64,000 bases of DNA from SHZI01 sp964371995. GTDB lineage: Bacteria; Pseudomonadota; Gammaproteobacteria; Steroidobacterales; GCA-2729495. Where the stretch lies: contig CAYJPG010000001.1 of assembly GCA_964371995.1 (NCBI GenBank), positions 1-64,000 on the forward strand, given 5' to 3'. Below the pieces are notes generated by a model. It worked only from the letters and a program-made list of their open reading frames with translations. It ran no database searches and was not told the origin of the DNA. Shown piece by piece: positions 52,549-60,774 of this stretch. The first letter of the stretch is position 1. The number at the start of each line of letters is the position of its first letter. The translations under genes and the position numbers were made by a program.

Positions 52549-54852
52549 ATGAAATACCGGATGCCGGAGATTTTCCGGCTGGCAATGCTGAGCCTGATTT
52601 TGCTCATCCCCGCAGCGGTGGCCCGGGCGGCCATCGGCCGTGGCGGCGAGGCAGACATCCTTAAGCCGGAACAGGCCTTCCGCTATGTCGCGAGCGCCAC
52701 TGCCGACGAGGTCATCGTGCGCTGGACGATTGAACCGGCGCATTACCTGTATCGCGAGCGGATGAGCTATGAGAGCCGAACACCGGGAATCACGCTTGGA
52801 ACAGCGTCGATCCCGACGGGAACACCGCATAACGATGAATACTTCGGCCAGATGCACATCTTCAGGGACAGCCTCGAAGTGCGGCTACCCGTCAGCACCC
52901 GGCCAGCGAGTCCCGTCAAGCTGGCGCTGGCGATCAAATCGCAGGGTTGTGCCGATATCGGGCTGTGTTATCCGCCGCAGGTATGGGTGGCCAATGTGGA
53001 GCTGCCGGCTGCCGGTAGCGCCACAGCATCGGCAGGCAAACTGCGCGCGCTGCTGAACGGCACACGGCGCGGCAGTCACGACGAACCACTGCCGGTAGCG
53101 CAGGCCTTCCCGCTGGATGCGGTCCTCGCCGATGACTTCACCCTGCAGATCCACTGGGACATCACAGCCGGCTATTACCTGTACAGGCATACCCTCAAGG
53201 CCAGCACCAGCAGTGACAGCGTACAACTCGGTCCACCGTCACTGCCCGACGGCACGCCGATGAACGACGAAACCTGGGGCGATACTTTCGTGTTCCAGGA
53301 GCCGGTGACGATGACCGTGCCGCTGATCCGGCGCGGCCCGGCGGCAGCCAGCCTGCCGCTCACAATCGAATATCAGGGCTGCAAACTCGACAGCATCTGT
53401 TATCCGCCACAACGCGTATCAATCACGCTCGATCTGCCGGAAGGCACCACCGATACCAGCGGTGCTGTAGCTGCACCACGCACTGAAGCGGAACAGGACC
53501 GCCTGTACACACTGATCCGCGATGGCCATCTGCTCGCGGTGATGGCGATGTTTGCCGGACTGGGTCTGCTGCTCTCCTTTACGCCCTGCTGCCTGCCCAT
53601 GTATCCGATCCTGTCCGGCATCATCGTCGGGCAGAGCGGGCCCGGCGACCAGGATGCCGCAGACCAAAGGAGGAACAGCACGGCGCGGAGTTTCCTGCTT
53701 TCGGTCGCATTCGTGCTGGGTATGGCGGTGACCTATACCGCACTTGGCGCGGTGTTCGCTGCGGCAGGCGCCCAGGTGCAGGCCATCATGCAGAAGCCTG
53801 CAGTGACGATCGGTGTCGCACTGCTGTTCGTTGCGCTCGCGCTGTCGATGTTCGGGCTCTTTGATCTGCAGATCCCGTCTTCGTGGCAAACCCGGCTGAA
53901 CGCGATGTCCGGCCGGCAACAGTCGGGCCGGCTGCTGGGCGCCGGCGTCATGGGCATGATATCCGCCGCAGTCGTCACCACCTGCGTGACGCCGCCGCTG
54001 GTGGCGGCCCTCACGGTGATCGCAAGAACCGGCGACGTCACACGCGGTGCGCTCGCGCTGTTTGCACTCGCGATCGGCATGGGTATCCCGCTGCTCGCAA
54101 TCGGTGCCTCGGCCGGTCACCTGATGCCGAAAACCGGCGCCTGGATGGCCTCGGTCAAAGCTGTTTTCGGCCTGATGATGCTGGGCATGGCCGTCTGGAT
54201 GATGGACCGCCTGTGGCCGGACACCATAACGCTCGCGCTGTGGGGCGTGCTGCTGGTGACAGCCAGCAATCTGCTCGGCACCTTCACACCTCTGGACGAA
54301 AAAGCGACGCTGGCGCGCAAGCTCGGCAAGAGCCTCGGTATCGTTGTGTTGCTTTACGGTGCGGCACTGCTTATCGGTGCCTTTGGCGGCGGCAAAGACG
54401 CGCTGAGGCCGCTGCAGTTCCTGAGCAGCGCGGCAACAGGCAGCGCGGATGGCAGGGATAATGAAGCTGATTCCTCACCCTTCACCCGTATCAAGACCGG
54501 CGCGGAACTTGATGCGCAGTTGGCGCGTGCCGTCGCTGCCGGGCAGCCGGTGATGCTGGATTTCTATGCCGACTGGTGCGTGTCCTGCAAGGAGCTGGAG
54601 AAATACACCTTCCCGGATCCTGCGGTGCGCAAGGAGCTCACCAGGGCGATCACGCTGCAAGCGGATGTCACCGCAATGGATGCCGACGACCAGGCGTTGA
54701 TGCAGCGCTTTGGCATCATGGGGCCGCCGACCATCGTGTTCTTCAATGCCGCTGGCACCGAACAACCGGCAATGCGCGTGGTGGGTTTCATGAAAGCCGA
54801 AGCTTTTGCCGCACATCTGCACAAGGCTTTTGCCGCACCGGCTGGAAGCTGA
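52549..54852 (+). CDS. DsbD-like thiol:disulfide interchange protein with duplicated N-terminal domain
   Basis: Carries electrons from cytosolic thioredoxin across the inner membrane to periplasmic reductases. 767 residues, about 200 more than E. coli DsbD. Signal peptide 1-27. Two nDsbD immunoglobulin-like domains in tandem (about 35-165 and 185-310) each carry the redox pair GCxxxxxCYPPQ (GCADIGLCYPPQ and GCKLDSICYPPQ). The eight-helix membrane domain has LSFTPCCLPMYPILSG and VTTCVTPPL, followed by a C-terminal thioredoxin domain with WCVSC at 676-680. ATG 52549 starts the signal peptide. The gene is divergent from groES and four bases before a TlpA-like gene. Confidence 0.92.
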   Translation: MKYRMPEIFRLAMLSLILLIPAAVARAAIGRGGEADILKPEQAFRYVASATADEVIVRWTIEPAHYLYRERMSYESRTPGITLGTASIPTGTPHNDEYFGQMHIFRDSLEVRLPVSTRPASPVKLALAIKSQGCADIGLCYPPQVWVANVELPAAGSATASAGKLRALLNGTRRGSHDEPLPVAQAFPLDAVLADDFTLQIHWDITAGYYLYRHTLKASTSSDSVQLGPPSLPDGTPMNDETWGDTFVFQEPVTMTVPLIRRGPAAASLPLTIEYQGCKLDSICYPPQRVSITLDLPEGTTDTSGAVAAPRTEAEQDRLYTLIRDGHLLAVMAMFAGLGLLLSFTPCCLPMYPILSGIIVGQSGPGDQDAADQRRNSTARSFLLSVAFVLGMAVTYTALGAVFAAAGAQVQAIMQKPAVTIGVALLFVALALSMFGLFDLQIPSSWQTRLNAMSGRQQSGRLLGAGVMGMISAAVVTTCVTPPLVAALTVIARTGDVTRGALALFALAIGMGIPLLAIGASAGHLMPKTGAWMASVKAVFGLMMLGMAVWMMDRLWPDTITLALWGVLLVTASNLLGTFTPLDEKATLARKLGKSLGIVVLLYGAALLIGAFGGGKDALRPLQFLSSAATGSADGRDNEADSSPFTRIKTGAELDAQLARAVAAGQPVMLDFYADWCVSCKELEKYTFPDPAVRKELTRAITLQADVTAMDADDQALMQRFGIMGPPTIVFFNAAGTEQPAMRVVGFMKAEAFAAHLHKAFAAPAGS

Positions 54853-54855
54853 GAC

Positions 54856-55491
54856 ATGAGCCCCTTGCGCAAACTTGCAGTCGGCCTGTGGGCAGCGGTG
54901 TTCGTGTTCGGCGGGATACTCGCCGGGCGCTACTGGGGCCAGTTGAGCGCACCGCCCGCCGCCTCAACCGCCACCGAAACTCGACCGGCAGTGCCCACGC
55001 CGACCAGGCTACCGCCGATCACGCTCAAGGATCTGCGCGAACAGAGCCGTTCACTCAGCGACTGGCCGAACCGCACCCTGCTGATCAATTTCTGGGCAAC
55101 CTGGTGCGCCCCCTGCCGCGAGGAAATGCCGCTGCTGGAGCAACTGCAGCAGTCGATGGATCCGGCAACACTGCAAGTGATCGGCATCGCACTCGACCGG
55201 CCGGAGCCGGTGCTGCGCTTTGTCGGCGAGACTGGCATCAGCTATCCGGTCCTGCTCGGCGAGGAAGCGGCGACGCGCGCCGCTGAACAATTTGGCGAGG
55301 CCTTCGTCGGCCTGCCCTTCTCGGTGCTTGCCGCCGCGGACGGTACAATCCTGGCGATCCATACGGGCCAGGTCAGCGCCCGGGACCTGGCCCAGATCGG
55401 TACGGTGGCGCAACAACTGGCTACGGGCGAGCTGACACCGGCCGCTGCCCGCGTCATACTGCAGCGCAATCAACAAGCGCCTGCCCGATAA
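54856..55491 (+). CDS. Membrane-anchored TlpA/ResA-like thioredoxin
   Basis: 211 residues: an uncleaved N-terminal membrane anchor (about 7-27), a Pro/Thr-rich linker, then an AhpC/TSA-Redoxin-type thioredoxin fold with LLINFWATWCAPCREEMPLLEQL (active WCAPC) and the cis-Pro region GLPFSVLAA. Probably a periplasmic thiol reductase kept reduced by the DsbD encoded just before it. ATG 54856, four bases from the dsbD stop, so cotranscribed and perhaps a dedicated partner. Its target (cytochrome c maturation or other) is not evident. Confidence 0.88.
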   Translation: MSPLRKLAVGLWAAVFVFGGILAGRYWGQLSAPPAASTATETRPAVPTPTRLPPITLKDLREQSRSLSDWPNRTLLINFWATWCAPCREEMPLLEQLQQSMDPATLQVIGIALDRPEPVLRFVGETGISYPVLLGEEAATRAAEQFGEAFVGLPFSVLAAADGTILAIHTGQVSARDLAQIGTVAQQLATGELTPAAARVILQRNQQAPAR

Positions 55492-55572
55492 AGACTGCGG
55501 TGTTGCACATAATGTCATTCGGCGCAGAAACTCGCTAAACTCGCGGCCATCTCCAGCGATAAAGAGCCAAAC

Positions 55573-56025
55573 ATGGCCAGGCTGCTGCTGCTCAACGGCC
55601 CCAACCTCAACCTGCTCGGACGCCGTGAACCGCATCTATACGGCGCAACCACGCTGGCGGACATCGAACGAGATGTCACCGCGGCTGCACGGGCCGCCGG
55701 GCATCAGCTGGAGGCCTTTCAGACCAACTCGGAAGCCCATCTGGTCGACCGGATCCAGCAGTCGGCCGGAATCGTGGACTTTATCCTGCTGAACCCCGGC
55801 GCCCTGACCCACACCAGCGTCGCGATGCGTGATGCACTGCTGGCGGTCGGCATTCCGTTTATCGAGATTCACCTCAGCAATGTGCACGCCCGGGAGGAAT
55901 TCCGGCGGCATTCCTATGTATCGGACATCGCAGTCGGCGTCATCACCGGCCTCGGCGCGCTCGGCTACCAGCTTGCCCTGCAGGCGGCCTGTGCGCAGCT
56001 CGCACGCCCGCCGCAACCCCAGTAG
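55573..56025 (+). CDS. aroQ: 3-dehydroquinate dehydratase, type II
   Basis: Third step of the shikimate pathway (3-dehydroquinate to 3-dehydroshikimate), which feeds chorismate to the trp enzymes encoded at the left. 150 residues, dodecameric flavodoxin-like enzyme. LLLNGPNLNLLGRREPHLYG has the catalytic lid region, followed by FQTNSEAHLVDRIQ, ILLNPGALTHTSVAMRDAL and IEIHLSNVHAREEFRRHSY. AroQ directly before accBC is a common order in this group. Confidence 0.97.
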   Translation: MARLLLLNGPNLNLLGRREPHLYGATTLADIERDVTAAARAAGHQLEAFQTNSEAHLVDRIQQSAGIVDFILLNPGALTHTSVAMRDALLAVGIPFIEIHLSNVHAREEFRRHSYVSDIAVGVITGLGALGYQLALQAACAQLARPPQPQ

Positions 56026-56035
56026 AGGAACCTCC

Positions 56036-56542
56036 ATGGATATCCGCAAGGTCAAAAAGCTCATCGAGCTGCTGGAAGAATCCGGCCTCTCTGAACTCGA
56101 GATCACCGAAGGCGAAGAGTCGATACGCATCAGTCGCAGCACCACATCGACAGCGGTGCAGTACACACTGCCACCACAACCACTGCCGGCGGCACCTGCC
56201 GCCGCGCCGGTTGCCGCTCGCACGTCGGGCACAGCGCCGGTCAGCGAAGAGCCGGATGGTCACCGGGTACTGTCGCCCATGGTCGGCACCTACTTCGAGG
56301 CACCGTCACCGGGTGCTGATTCTTATGTCAGGATCGGCGACCAGGTACAGGCCGGCGACACCCTGTGCATCATCGAAGCGATGAAAATGATGAACCAGAT
56401 CGAAGCCGATGTGGCCGGCAAGGTGGTCGCCGCACTCGCCAAGNNNNNNNNNNCGCACCTGACTCAGTTTCGCGATCTCATCGATTCCAAGAACGGCGAA
56501 CCGGTCGAGTTCGGCCAGCCCCTGTTCATCATCGCGCCGTAG
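56036..56542 (+). CDS. accB: Biotin carboxyl carrier protein of acetyl-CoA carboxylase (interrupted by an assembly gap)
   Basis: Carries biotin between the AccC and AccAD reactions that make malonyl-CoA. DIRKVKKLIELLEESGLSELEI is the N-terminal family motif, a Pro/Ala linker follows, and Lys117 in EAMKMMN is the biotinylation site. The reading contains ten Ns at 56444-56453 and then 12 residues (HLTQFRDLIDSK) that family members lack at this point, before the normal end NGEPVEFGQPLFIIAP. Canonical proteins would run almost directly from VVAALAK into NGEPVEFG. Length and frame across the gap are therefore not trustworthy. ATG 56036 follows AGAGGAA and is 11 bases after aroQ. Confidence 0.93.
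   Translation: MDIRKVKKLIELLEESGLSELEITEGEESIRISRSTTSTAVQYTLPPQPLPAAPAAAPVAARTSGTAPVSEEPDGHRVLSPMVGTYFEAPSPGADSYVRIGDQVQAGDTLCIIEAMKMMNQIEADVAGKVVAALAKXXXXHLTQFRDLIDSKNGEPVEFGQPLFIIAP
56444..56453. other. Assembly gap (10 N) inside accB
   Basis: Ten undetermined bases. The 36 bases right of it (to about 56489) encode residues not expected in AccB, so the contig edge itself may be wrong. Confidence 0.99.
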
Positions 56543-56593
56543 TTTCGGCTGCACCGTTTTCCGACGCGCCGCCTCACCCAGGTCAGCCAGCAC

Positions 56594-57934
56594 ATGCTCG
56601 ACAAGGTCGTCATCGCCAACCGCGCCGAGATCGCACTGCGCATACAGCGTGCCTGTCGTGAACTTGGTATCAGGACTGTCGCCGTGCACTCGACCGCCGA
56701 CACCAGCCTGAAACACGTATTGCTTGCCGACGAGACCGTCTGCATTGGCCCGCCTGCATCGGCCCAGAGCTACCTGAACATGCCGGCGATCATCAGCGCC
56801 GCCGAAGTCACCGATGCCGTGGCCATCCATCCGGGTTATGGCTTTCTGTCGGAGAACGCCGACTTTGCCGAACGCGTGCAGCGAAGCGGCTTTATCTTCA
56901 TCGGCCCGCCCCCGGATGTGATTCGCCTGATGGGCGACAAGATTTCTGCAAAGGCGGCCATGAAAGCGGCCGGGGTACCGTGTGTACCAGGCTCGGATGG
57001 CCCGTTGTCTGATGACCTCGATGAAGTGCAGGCCATGGCGCGCTCGATCGGTTACCCGGTGATCATCAAGGCGGCAGCGGGCGGCGGTGGCCGTGGCATG
57101 CGCGTGGTGCACAGCGACGCCGCCCTGCCAAATGCGGTGACGCTGACGCGCACCGAGGCTGCGGCAGCCTTTGGCGACGGCACGGTCTACATGGAAAAGT
57201 ACCTGGAACACCCGCGCCATATCGAGTTTCAGGTACTCGCCGATGCGCATGGCAACGTCGTGCATCTTTTTGACCGTGATTGCTCGATGCAGCGGCGACA
57301 CCAGAAGGTCATCGAAGAGGCGCCAGCACCCGGTATTTCCGATGAGCTGCGCATGAAGATGGGCGCGAGAGTCGTGCGCGCCTGCCAGGAGATCGGCTAC
57401 AGGAGCGCCGGCACTTTCGAGTTTCTGTACGAGAACGACGAGTTTTACTTCATCGAAATGAATACGCGGGTGCAGGTCGAGCATCCGGTCACCGAGATGA
57501 TCACCGGCGTGGATATCGTCAAGGAACAGCTGCGCATCGCGGCAGGTGAGCGCCTGTCTTTCAGTCAGGAGGACCTGGCGATACGCGGACACGCCGTCGA
57601 GTGCCGTATCAATGCCGAGGACCCGCGGACCTTCATGCCCTCACCCGGCAAGGTCGAGTTGTGGCATCCGCCGGGCGGGCCAGGCATCCGCGTCGACAGC
57701 CATATCTACAGCGGCTATGTGGTGCCACCGTTCTACGATTCCCTGATCGCCAAGGTGATCGCCTATGGCGAAAACCGCGAAACCGCCATCGCACGCATGA
57801 GCATCGCCCTGTCCGAGATGGTGGTGGAGGGCATCAAGACCAATATCCCGTTGCATGTGGACATGTGCCAGGACGCCGCATTCCGGGCCGGCGGCTCGGA
57901 CATCCACTACCTGGAAAAACGTCTGCGCCTCTGA
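56594..57934 (+). CDS. accC: Biotin carboxylase subunit of acetyl-CoA carboxylase
   Basis: ATP-dependent carboxylation of biotin on AccB. 446 residues with a complete ATP-grasp fold. VIANRAEIALRIQRACRELGI opens the protein; IHPGYGFLSENADFAE, KAAAGGGGRGMRVV (glycine-rich lid), YMEKYLEHPRHIEFQ, RDCSMQRRHQKVIEEAP and EMNTRVQVEHPVTEMITG follow in order. ATG 56594 is 51 bases after accB. The operon aroQ-accB-accC-prmA is standard. Confidence 0.98.
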   Translation: MLDKVVIANRAEIALRIQRACRELGIRTVAVHSTADTSLKHVLLADETVCIGPPASAQSYLNMPAIISAAEVTDAVAIHPGYGFLSENADFAERVQRSGFIFIGPPPDVIRLMGDKISAKAAMKAAGVPCVPGSDGPLSDDLDEVQAMARSIGYPVIIKAAAGGGGRGMRVVHSDAALPNAVTLTRTEAAAAFGDGTVYMEKYLEHPRHIEFQVLADAHGNVVHLFDRDCSMQRRHQKVIEEAPAPGISDELRMKMGARVVRACQEIGYRSAGTFEFLYENDEFYFIEMNTRVQVEHPVTEMITGVDIVKEQLRIAAGERLSFSQEDLAIRGHAVECRINAEDPRTFMPSPGKVELWHPPGGPGIRVDSHIYSGYVVPPFYDSLIAKVIAYGENRETAIARMSIALSEMVVEGIKTNIPLHVDMCQDAAFRAGGSDIHYLEKRLRL

Positions 57935-57946
57935 TGCGCATGTCTG

Positions 57947-58837
57947 ATGTCCATGCCCGACAGCTGGCTGCAGGCGCAACTCGAGGTTCCGCGCGACTCC
58001 ATCGCCAGTGCTGAAGCACTGCTCGAAGCGCTGGGCGCACTGGTCAGCTGGACCGAGTCAGCCAATGACGAAGAGATTCTGGAGCCTGCGCCCGGCGCTA
58101 TACCGCTGTGGGCCGAAGTCCGCATTACGGCCTTGTTTCCAGCTGACGCATCCCGCACCGATATCACTGAAGCCCTGAAGACCGGTCTCGGCACAGCAAG
58201 CGGGAAAGTCGGCTTCAGCGTGGTTCAGGACCGCGACTGGGATGCCGACTGGCGCCGGCAGCTCAAACCGCTACGCTTCGGCAAACACCTGTGGATCTGC
58301 CCGGTCGGACAGGCATGCCCGGCCACTGATGGCATCAGCGTGATCCTCGAGCCGGGGCTCGCCTTCGGCACCGGTACCCACCCCACCACCGCGATGTGCC
58401 TCACCTGGCTCGACGGCACATTGCTCACCGGCAAACGGATGCTCGACTACGGTTGCGGCTCCGGGATTCTGGCCATCGCTGCCCTGGCGCTTGGCGCTGA
58501 CAGCTGCAGGGGGGTCGATATCGACCCGCAGGCACTGCTGGCAAGCCGGGACAATGCGCTGAGAAATGCCTGCAGCGAACGGCTCACGCTCGGTGAACCG
58601 GCCGACGACCCGACCGAAGGCTATGCGGTGATCGTGGCCAATATCCTCTCCGGCCCGCTGATCAGGCTTGCGCCCCAACTGCAACGTTACGCCGGCCCGG
58701 CGACCCGCATCGCATTGAGCGGTATCCTTGCCGCACAGTCCGCTGAAGTAGTGGCTGCATTCCGGCCATGGGTGCAGCTGGAACTGACGGCACAACAGGA
58801 CGACTGGGTACTGCTGACGGGATGCGTGGCTGACTAA
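57947..58837 (+). CDS. prmA: Ribosomal protein L11 methyltransferase
   Basis: SAM-dependent trimethylation of ribosomal protein L11. 296 residues. The N-terminal L11-binding domain (about 1-95, WLQAQLEVPRDSIASAEALLEALGA) is linked by DWDADWRRQLKPLRFGKHLWI to the methyltransferase domain. That domain has LEPGLAFGTGTHPTTAMCL, MLDYGCGSGILAIAALALGA (SAM motif I) and VIVANILSGPL. ATG 57947 (alternative 57953), 12 bases after accC. Confidence 0.96.
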   Translation: MSMPDSWLQAQLEVPRDSIASAEALLEALGALVSWTESANDEEILEPAPGAIPLWAEVRITALFPADASRTDITEALKTGLGTASGKVGFSVVQDRDWDADWRRQLKPLRFGKHLWICPVGQACPATDGISVILEPGLAFGTGTHPTTAMCLTWLDGTLLTGKRMLDYGCGSGILAIAALALGADSCRGVDIDPQALLASRDNALRNACSERLTLGEPADDPTEGYAVIVANILSGPLIRLAPQLQRYAGPATRIALSGILAAQSAEVVAAFRPWVQLELTAQQDDWVLLTGCVAD

Positions 58838-58840
58838 GTT

Positions 58841-60232
58841 ATGTTTACCACCTGCAAGGAGTGCGGCACGGTTTTCCGGGTAAGTCCCGCGGAGCTTCGC
58901 GTTGCGGAGGGCCAGGTGCGCTGCGGGCATTGTTCAGCCACCTTCAATGCGCTCGCGACACTCACCGACGAGCCGCCACCCACCACCATCCTGCCGCAAC
59001 TGCAGGTGCCACCGCACCTTGTGCGCGAAGCAGAGATTGAACCGGAGTCTGAGCCAGAACCAGAACTCAAGCCGGCGTTTGAGCCGGAGCCGAAGCCTGA
59101 ACCCGATTCAGAGCCAGAGCCAGAGCCAGATTCAGAGTCAGATTCAGAGTCAGAGTCAGAGTCAGAGTCAGATATGTCTGCGCTGGATTCCGTCATCACC
59201 AGCGATGCTGTTCTGGAATTCAATGTCCCGGAGGACAACTGGTCGGAGTTTTTTGTCGAGGTCGCCGAGCCGCAAGTGCTGCCGCCCATCGTTGCCATGC
59301 CGGCACCAGACGAAGACGAAATCGCCGAAGCTGAACCCGGGCCAGAACCCGGCTCAGGTCCCGCACCCGTCACAGGCTCGGATACAGCGTCGATCAACTA
59401 TGTGCCGGAAGACTGGCAGGATCTGCTCAACGAGGTGCCCGATGAGGCTGACGAAGCCCCGGTGTACCGCATCGATGCAGATGGCCCGGACGCCGCGCCC
59501 GGGGTCGCACCCGACTCCGGGCCAGTATCTGTCGCTGATCCATCCATCGAAGCTGCGGACAGCGCGGATGAAGGCGAAGAGGATCATGGCGATTCACTCA
59601 CTGCACCATCTGACACTGCGGAACCCCTGGCGGAACCGCTTCTGATCGGGCGTCCCTTCGAGTGGCAGCCCCGCTTTGAACTGCCCGAAGCGCCACCCCG
59701 CCGACGCCGGGTCTTGGGGCTGGGCGCAGCCATTTTGGCCCTGGCTCTTGTGCTGCAGATCATTCACTACCAGCGCGATGATCTTGCGGCGCGGCCCGCA
59801 CTGTACCGGCCCCTCACACGTATTTATGGCGCACTGAATCTGTCGTTGCTGCCCAACTGGAATCTGCATGCCTATGAAGTGCGCGGTTCAGAGGCGGTAG
59901 CCGGCGCAACAACCCGTGGTGCGCTCGATGTACTCGCGCGTATCGCCATCGTCGGCTCTGAGCCCGTGGGACTGCCGATGGTACGCGTCACGCTGCGCGA
60001 CCGTTTTTCGAAATCATTGGGCAGTCGCGTGTTCGGTCCCGATGAATATCTCGATGGTATTTCGCCACCCGCAGAACTGCTCACTTCAGGCTATTTGATT
60101 CCGGTCAGGATCAGCCTGCGCGATCCCGGTACAGATGCGTTTGGCTACGAGGTGGACGTCTGTGTGCTTTACCGTCGTGAAGGACTGGTCTGTCAACAGG
60201 AACGGGATCAGAAAACACCTTTCACGCGCTAG
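58841..60232 (+). CDS. Zinc-ribbon (MJ0042) and DUF3426 membrane protein with acidic repeat linker
   Basis: 463 residues. The N-terminal zinc ribbon has Cys5, Cys8, Cys28 and Cys31. A long acidic, proline-rich linker covers about 60-280, including hexanucleotide-encoded Glu/Pro/Ser/Asp repeats. One membrane helix lies near 288-305 (GLGAAILALALVLQIIHY). The periplasmic C-terminal DUF3426 domain (about 305-455) has LSLLPNWNLHAYEVRGSE and SLGSRVFGPDEYL. The function of DUF3426 proteins is not established; they sit between prmA and fis in many Gammaproteobacteria. ATG 58841, three bases after prmA. Confidence 0.88.
   Translation: MFTTCKECGTVFRVSPAELRVAEGQVRCGHCSATFNALATLTDEPPPTTILPQLQVPPHLVREAEIEPESEPEPELKPAFEPEPKPEPDSEPEPEPDSESDSESESESESDMSALDSVITSDAVLEFNVPEDNWSEFFVEVAEPQVLPPIVAMPAPDEDEIAEAEPGPEPGSGPAPVTGSDTASINYVPEDWQDLLNEVPDEADEAPVYRIDADGPDAAPGVAPDSGPVSVADPSIEAADSADEGEEDHGDSLTAPSDTAEPLAEPLLIGRPFEWQPRFELPEAPPRRRRVLGLGAAILALALVLQIIHYQRDDLAARPALYRPLTRIYGALNLSLLPNWNLHAYEVRGSEAVAGATTRGALDVLARIAIVGSEPVGLPMVRVTLRDRFSKSLGSRVFGPDEYLDGISPPAELLTSGYLIPVRISLRDPGTDAFGYEVDVCVLYRREGLVCQQERDQKTPFTR
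59034..59172. repeat. Low-complexity tandem hexanucleotide tract in the DUF3426 gene
   Basis: Imperfect repeats of GAGCCA and GATTCA/GAGTCA units, most regular at 59108-59172, encode alternating Glu-Pro and Glu/Asp-Ser. Repeats in units of six keep the frame, so copy number can change without a frameshift. Confidence 0.85.
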
Positions 60233-60418
60233 CGTCGACAACGACGTGCTATGATCGCTCCCCCCGCGCACCGTCGAAAACATTTTTTATACTTCGTTGC
60301 GCCGCGGACTCACTTGATGAAGACCAGGCGTGTGGTGAGCACGCTTAAATAATTCAGATGCTTTGGCTGCCATGCCTGCGGGCGGCGACCGAAGACTGTC
60401 TCCAGGAGTATTCAAGCG

Positions 60419-60730
60419 GTGGCAAAGAAGACGCGCGGCAAGAGTCCCACGAAAAAGCATGTCCCGGCCCGTAACGGTGCCACAGTGGTACGCGTCAAGA
60501 ACCGGCCGCTGCGTGACCTCACGGAAGAAGCGCTGCAGAGTTACTTCAGCGATCTCAACGGTCACCGTCCCGGCGATCTGTACGAACTGGTGCTCGGCGA
60601 GATTGAAACGCCACTGTTCAAGACCGTGCTCGACTACACAGGTGGCAACCAGAGTGTCGCAGCGGAAATTCTCGGCATCAACCGCGCCACGCTGCGCAAG
60701 AAGCTGCGGCACTACGAACTACTGGACTGA
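60419..60730 (+). CDS. fis: Nucleoid-associated DNA-binding protein Fis
   Basis: Bends DNA and regulates growth-phase-dependent genes, rRNA promoters and recombination. 103 residues, with a basic N-terminal tail. The core has DLYELVLGEIETPLFKTVLDYTGGNQSVAAEILGINR and the C-terminal helix-turn-helix NRATLRKKLRHYELL, essentially canonical. The start is GTG 60419 with AGGAG nine bases upstream. It is preceded by 186 bases without a gene that probably hold its own promoter. The order DUF3426-fis-purH-purD replaces the dusB-fis order of enterics. Confidence 0.96.
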   Translation: MAKKTRGKSPTKKHVPARNGATVVRVKNRPLRDLTEEALQSYFSDLNGHRPGDLYELVLGEIETPLFKTVLDYTGGNQSVAAEILGINRATLRKKLRHYELLD

Positions 60731-60774
60731 GTCCACCCTGCAGCGTTTCCCTTTCACTCAGCCCAGGCAGCCTC

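Noticed and set aside
56306..57592. 428-codon minus-strand ORF opposite accB/accC
   Set aside because: A GC-rich shadow frame of the unmistakable accC; its N-run and composition are not protein-like.
58834..59397. Minus-strand ORF with long Ser-Asp/Ser-Glu runs
   Set aside because: It is the antisense reading of the hexanucleotide repeat in the DUF3426 gene; no start signal or homology, and the plus-strand protein is clear.
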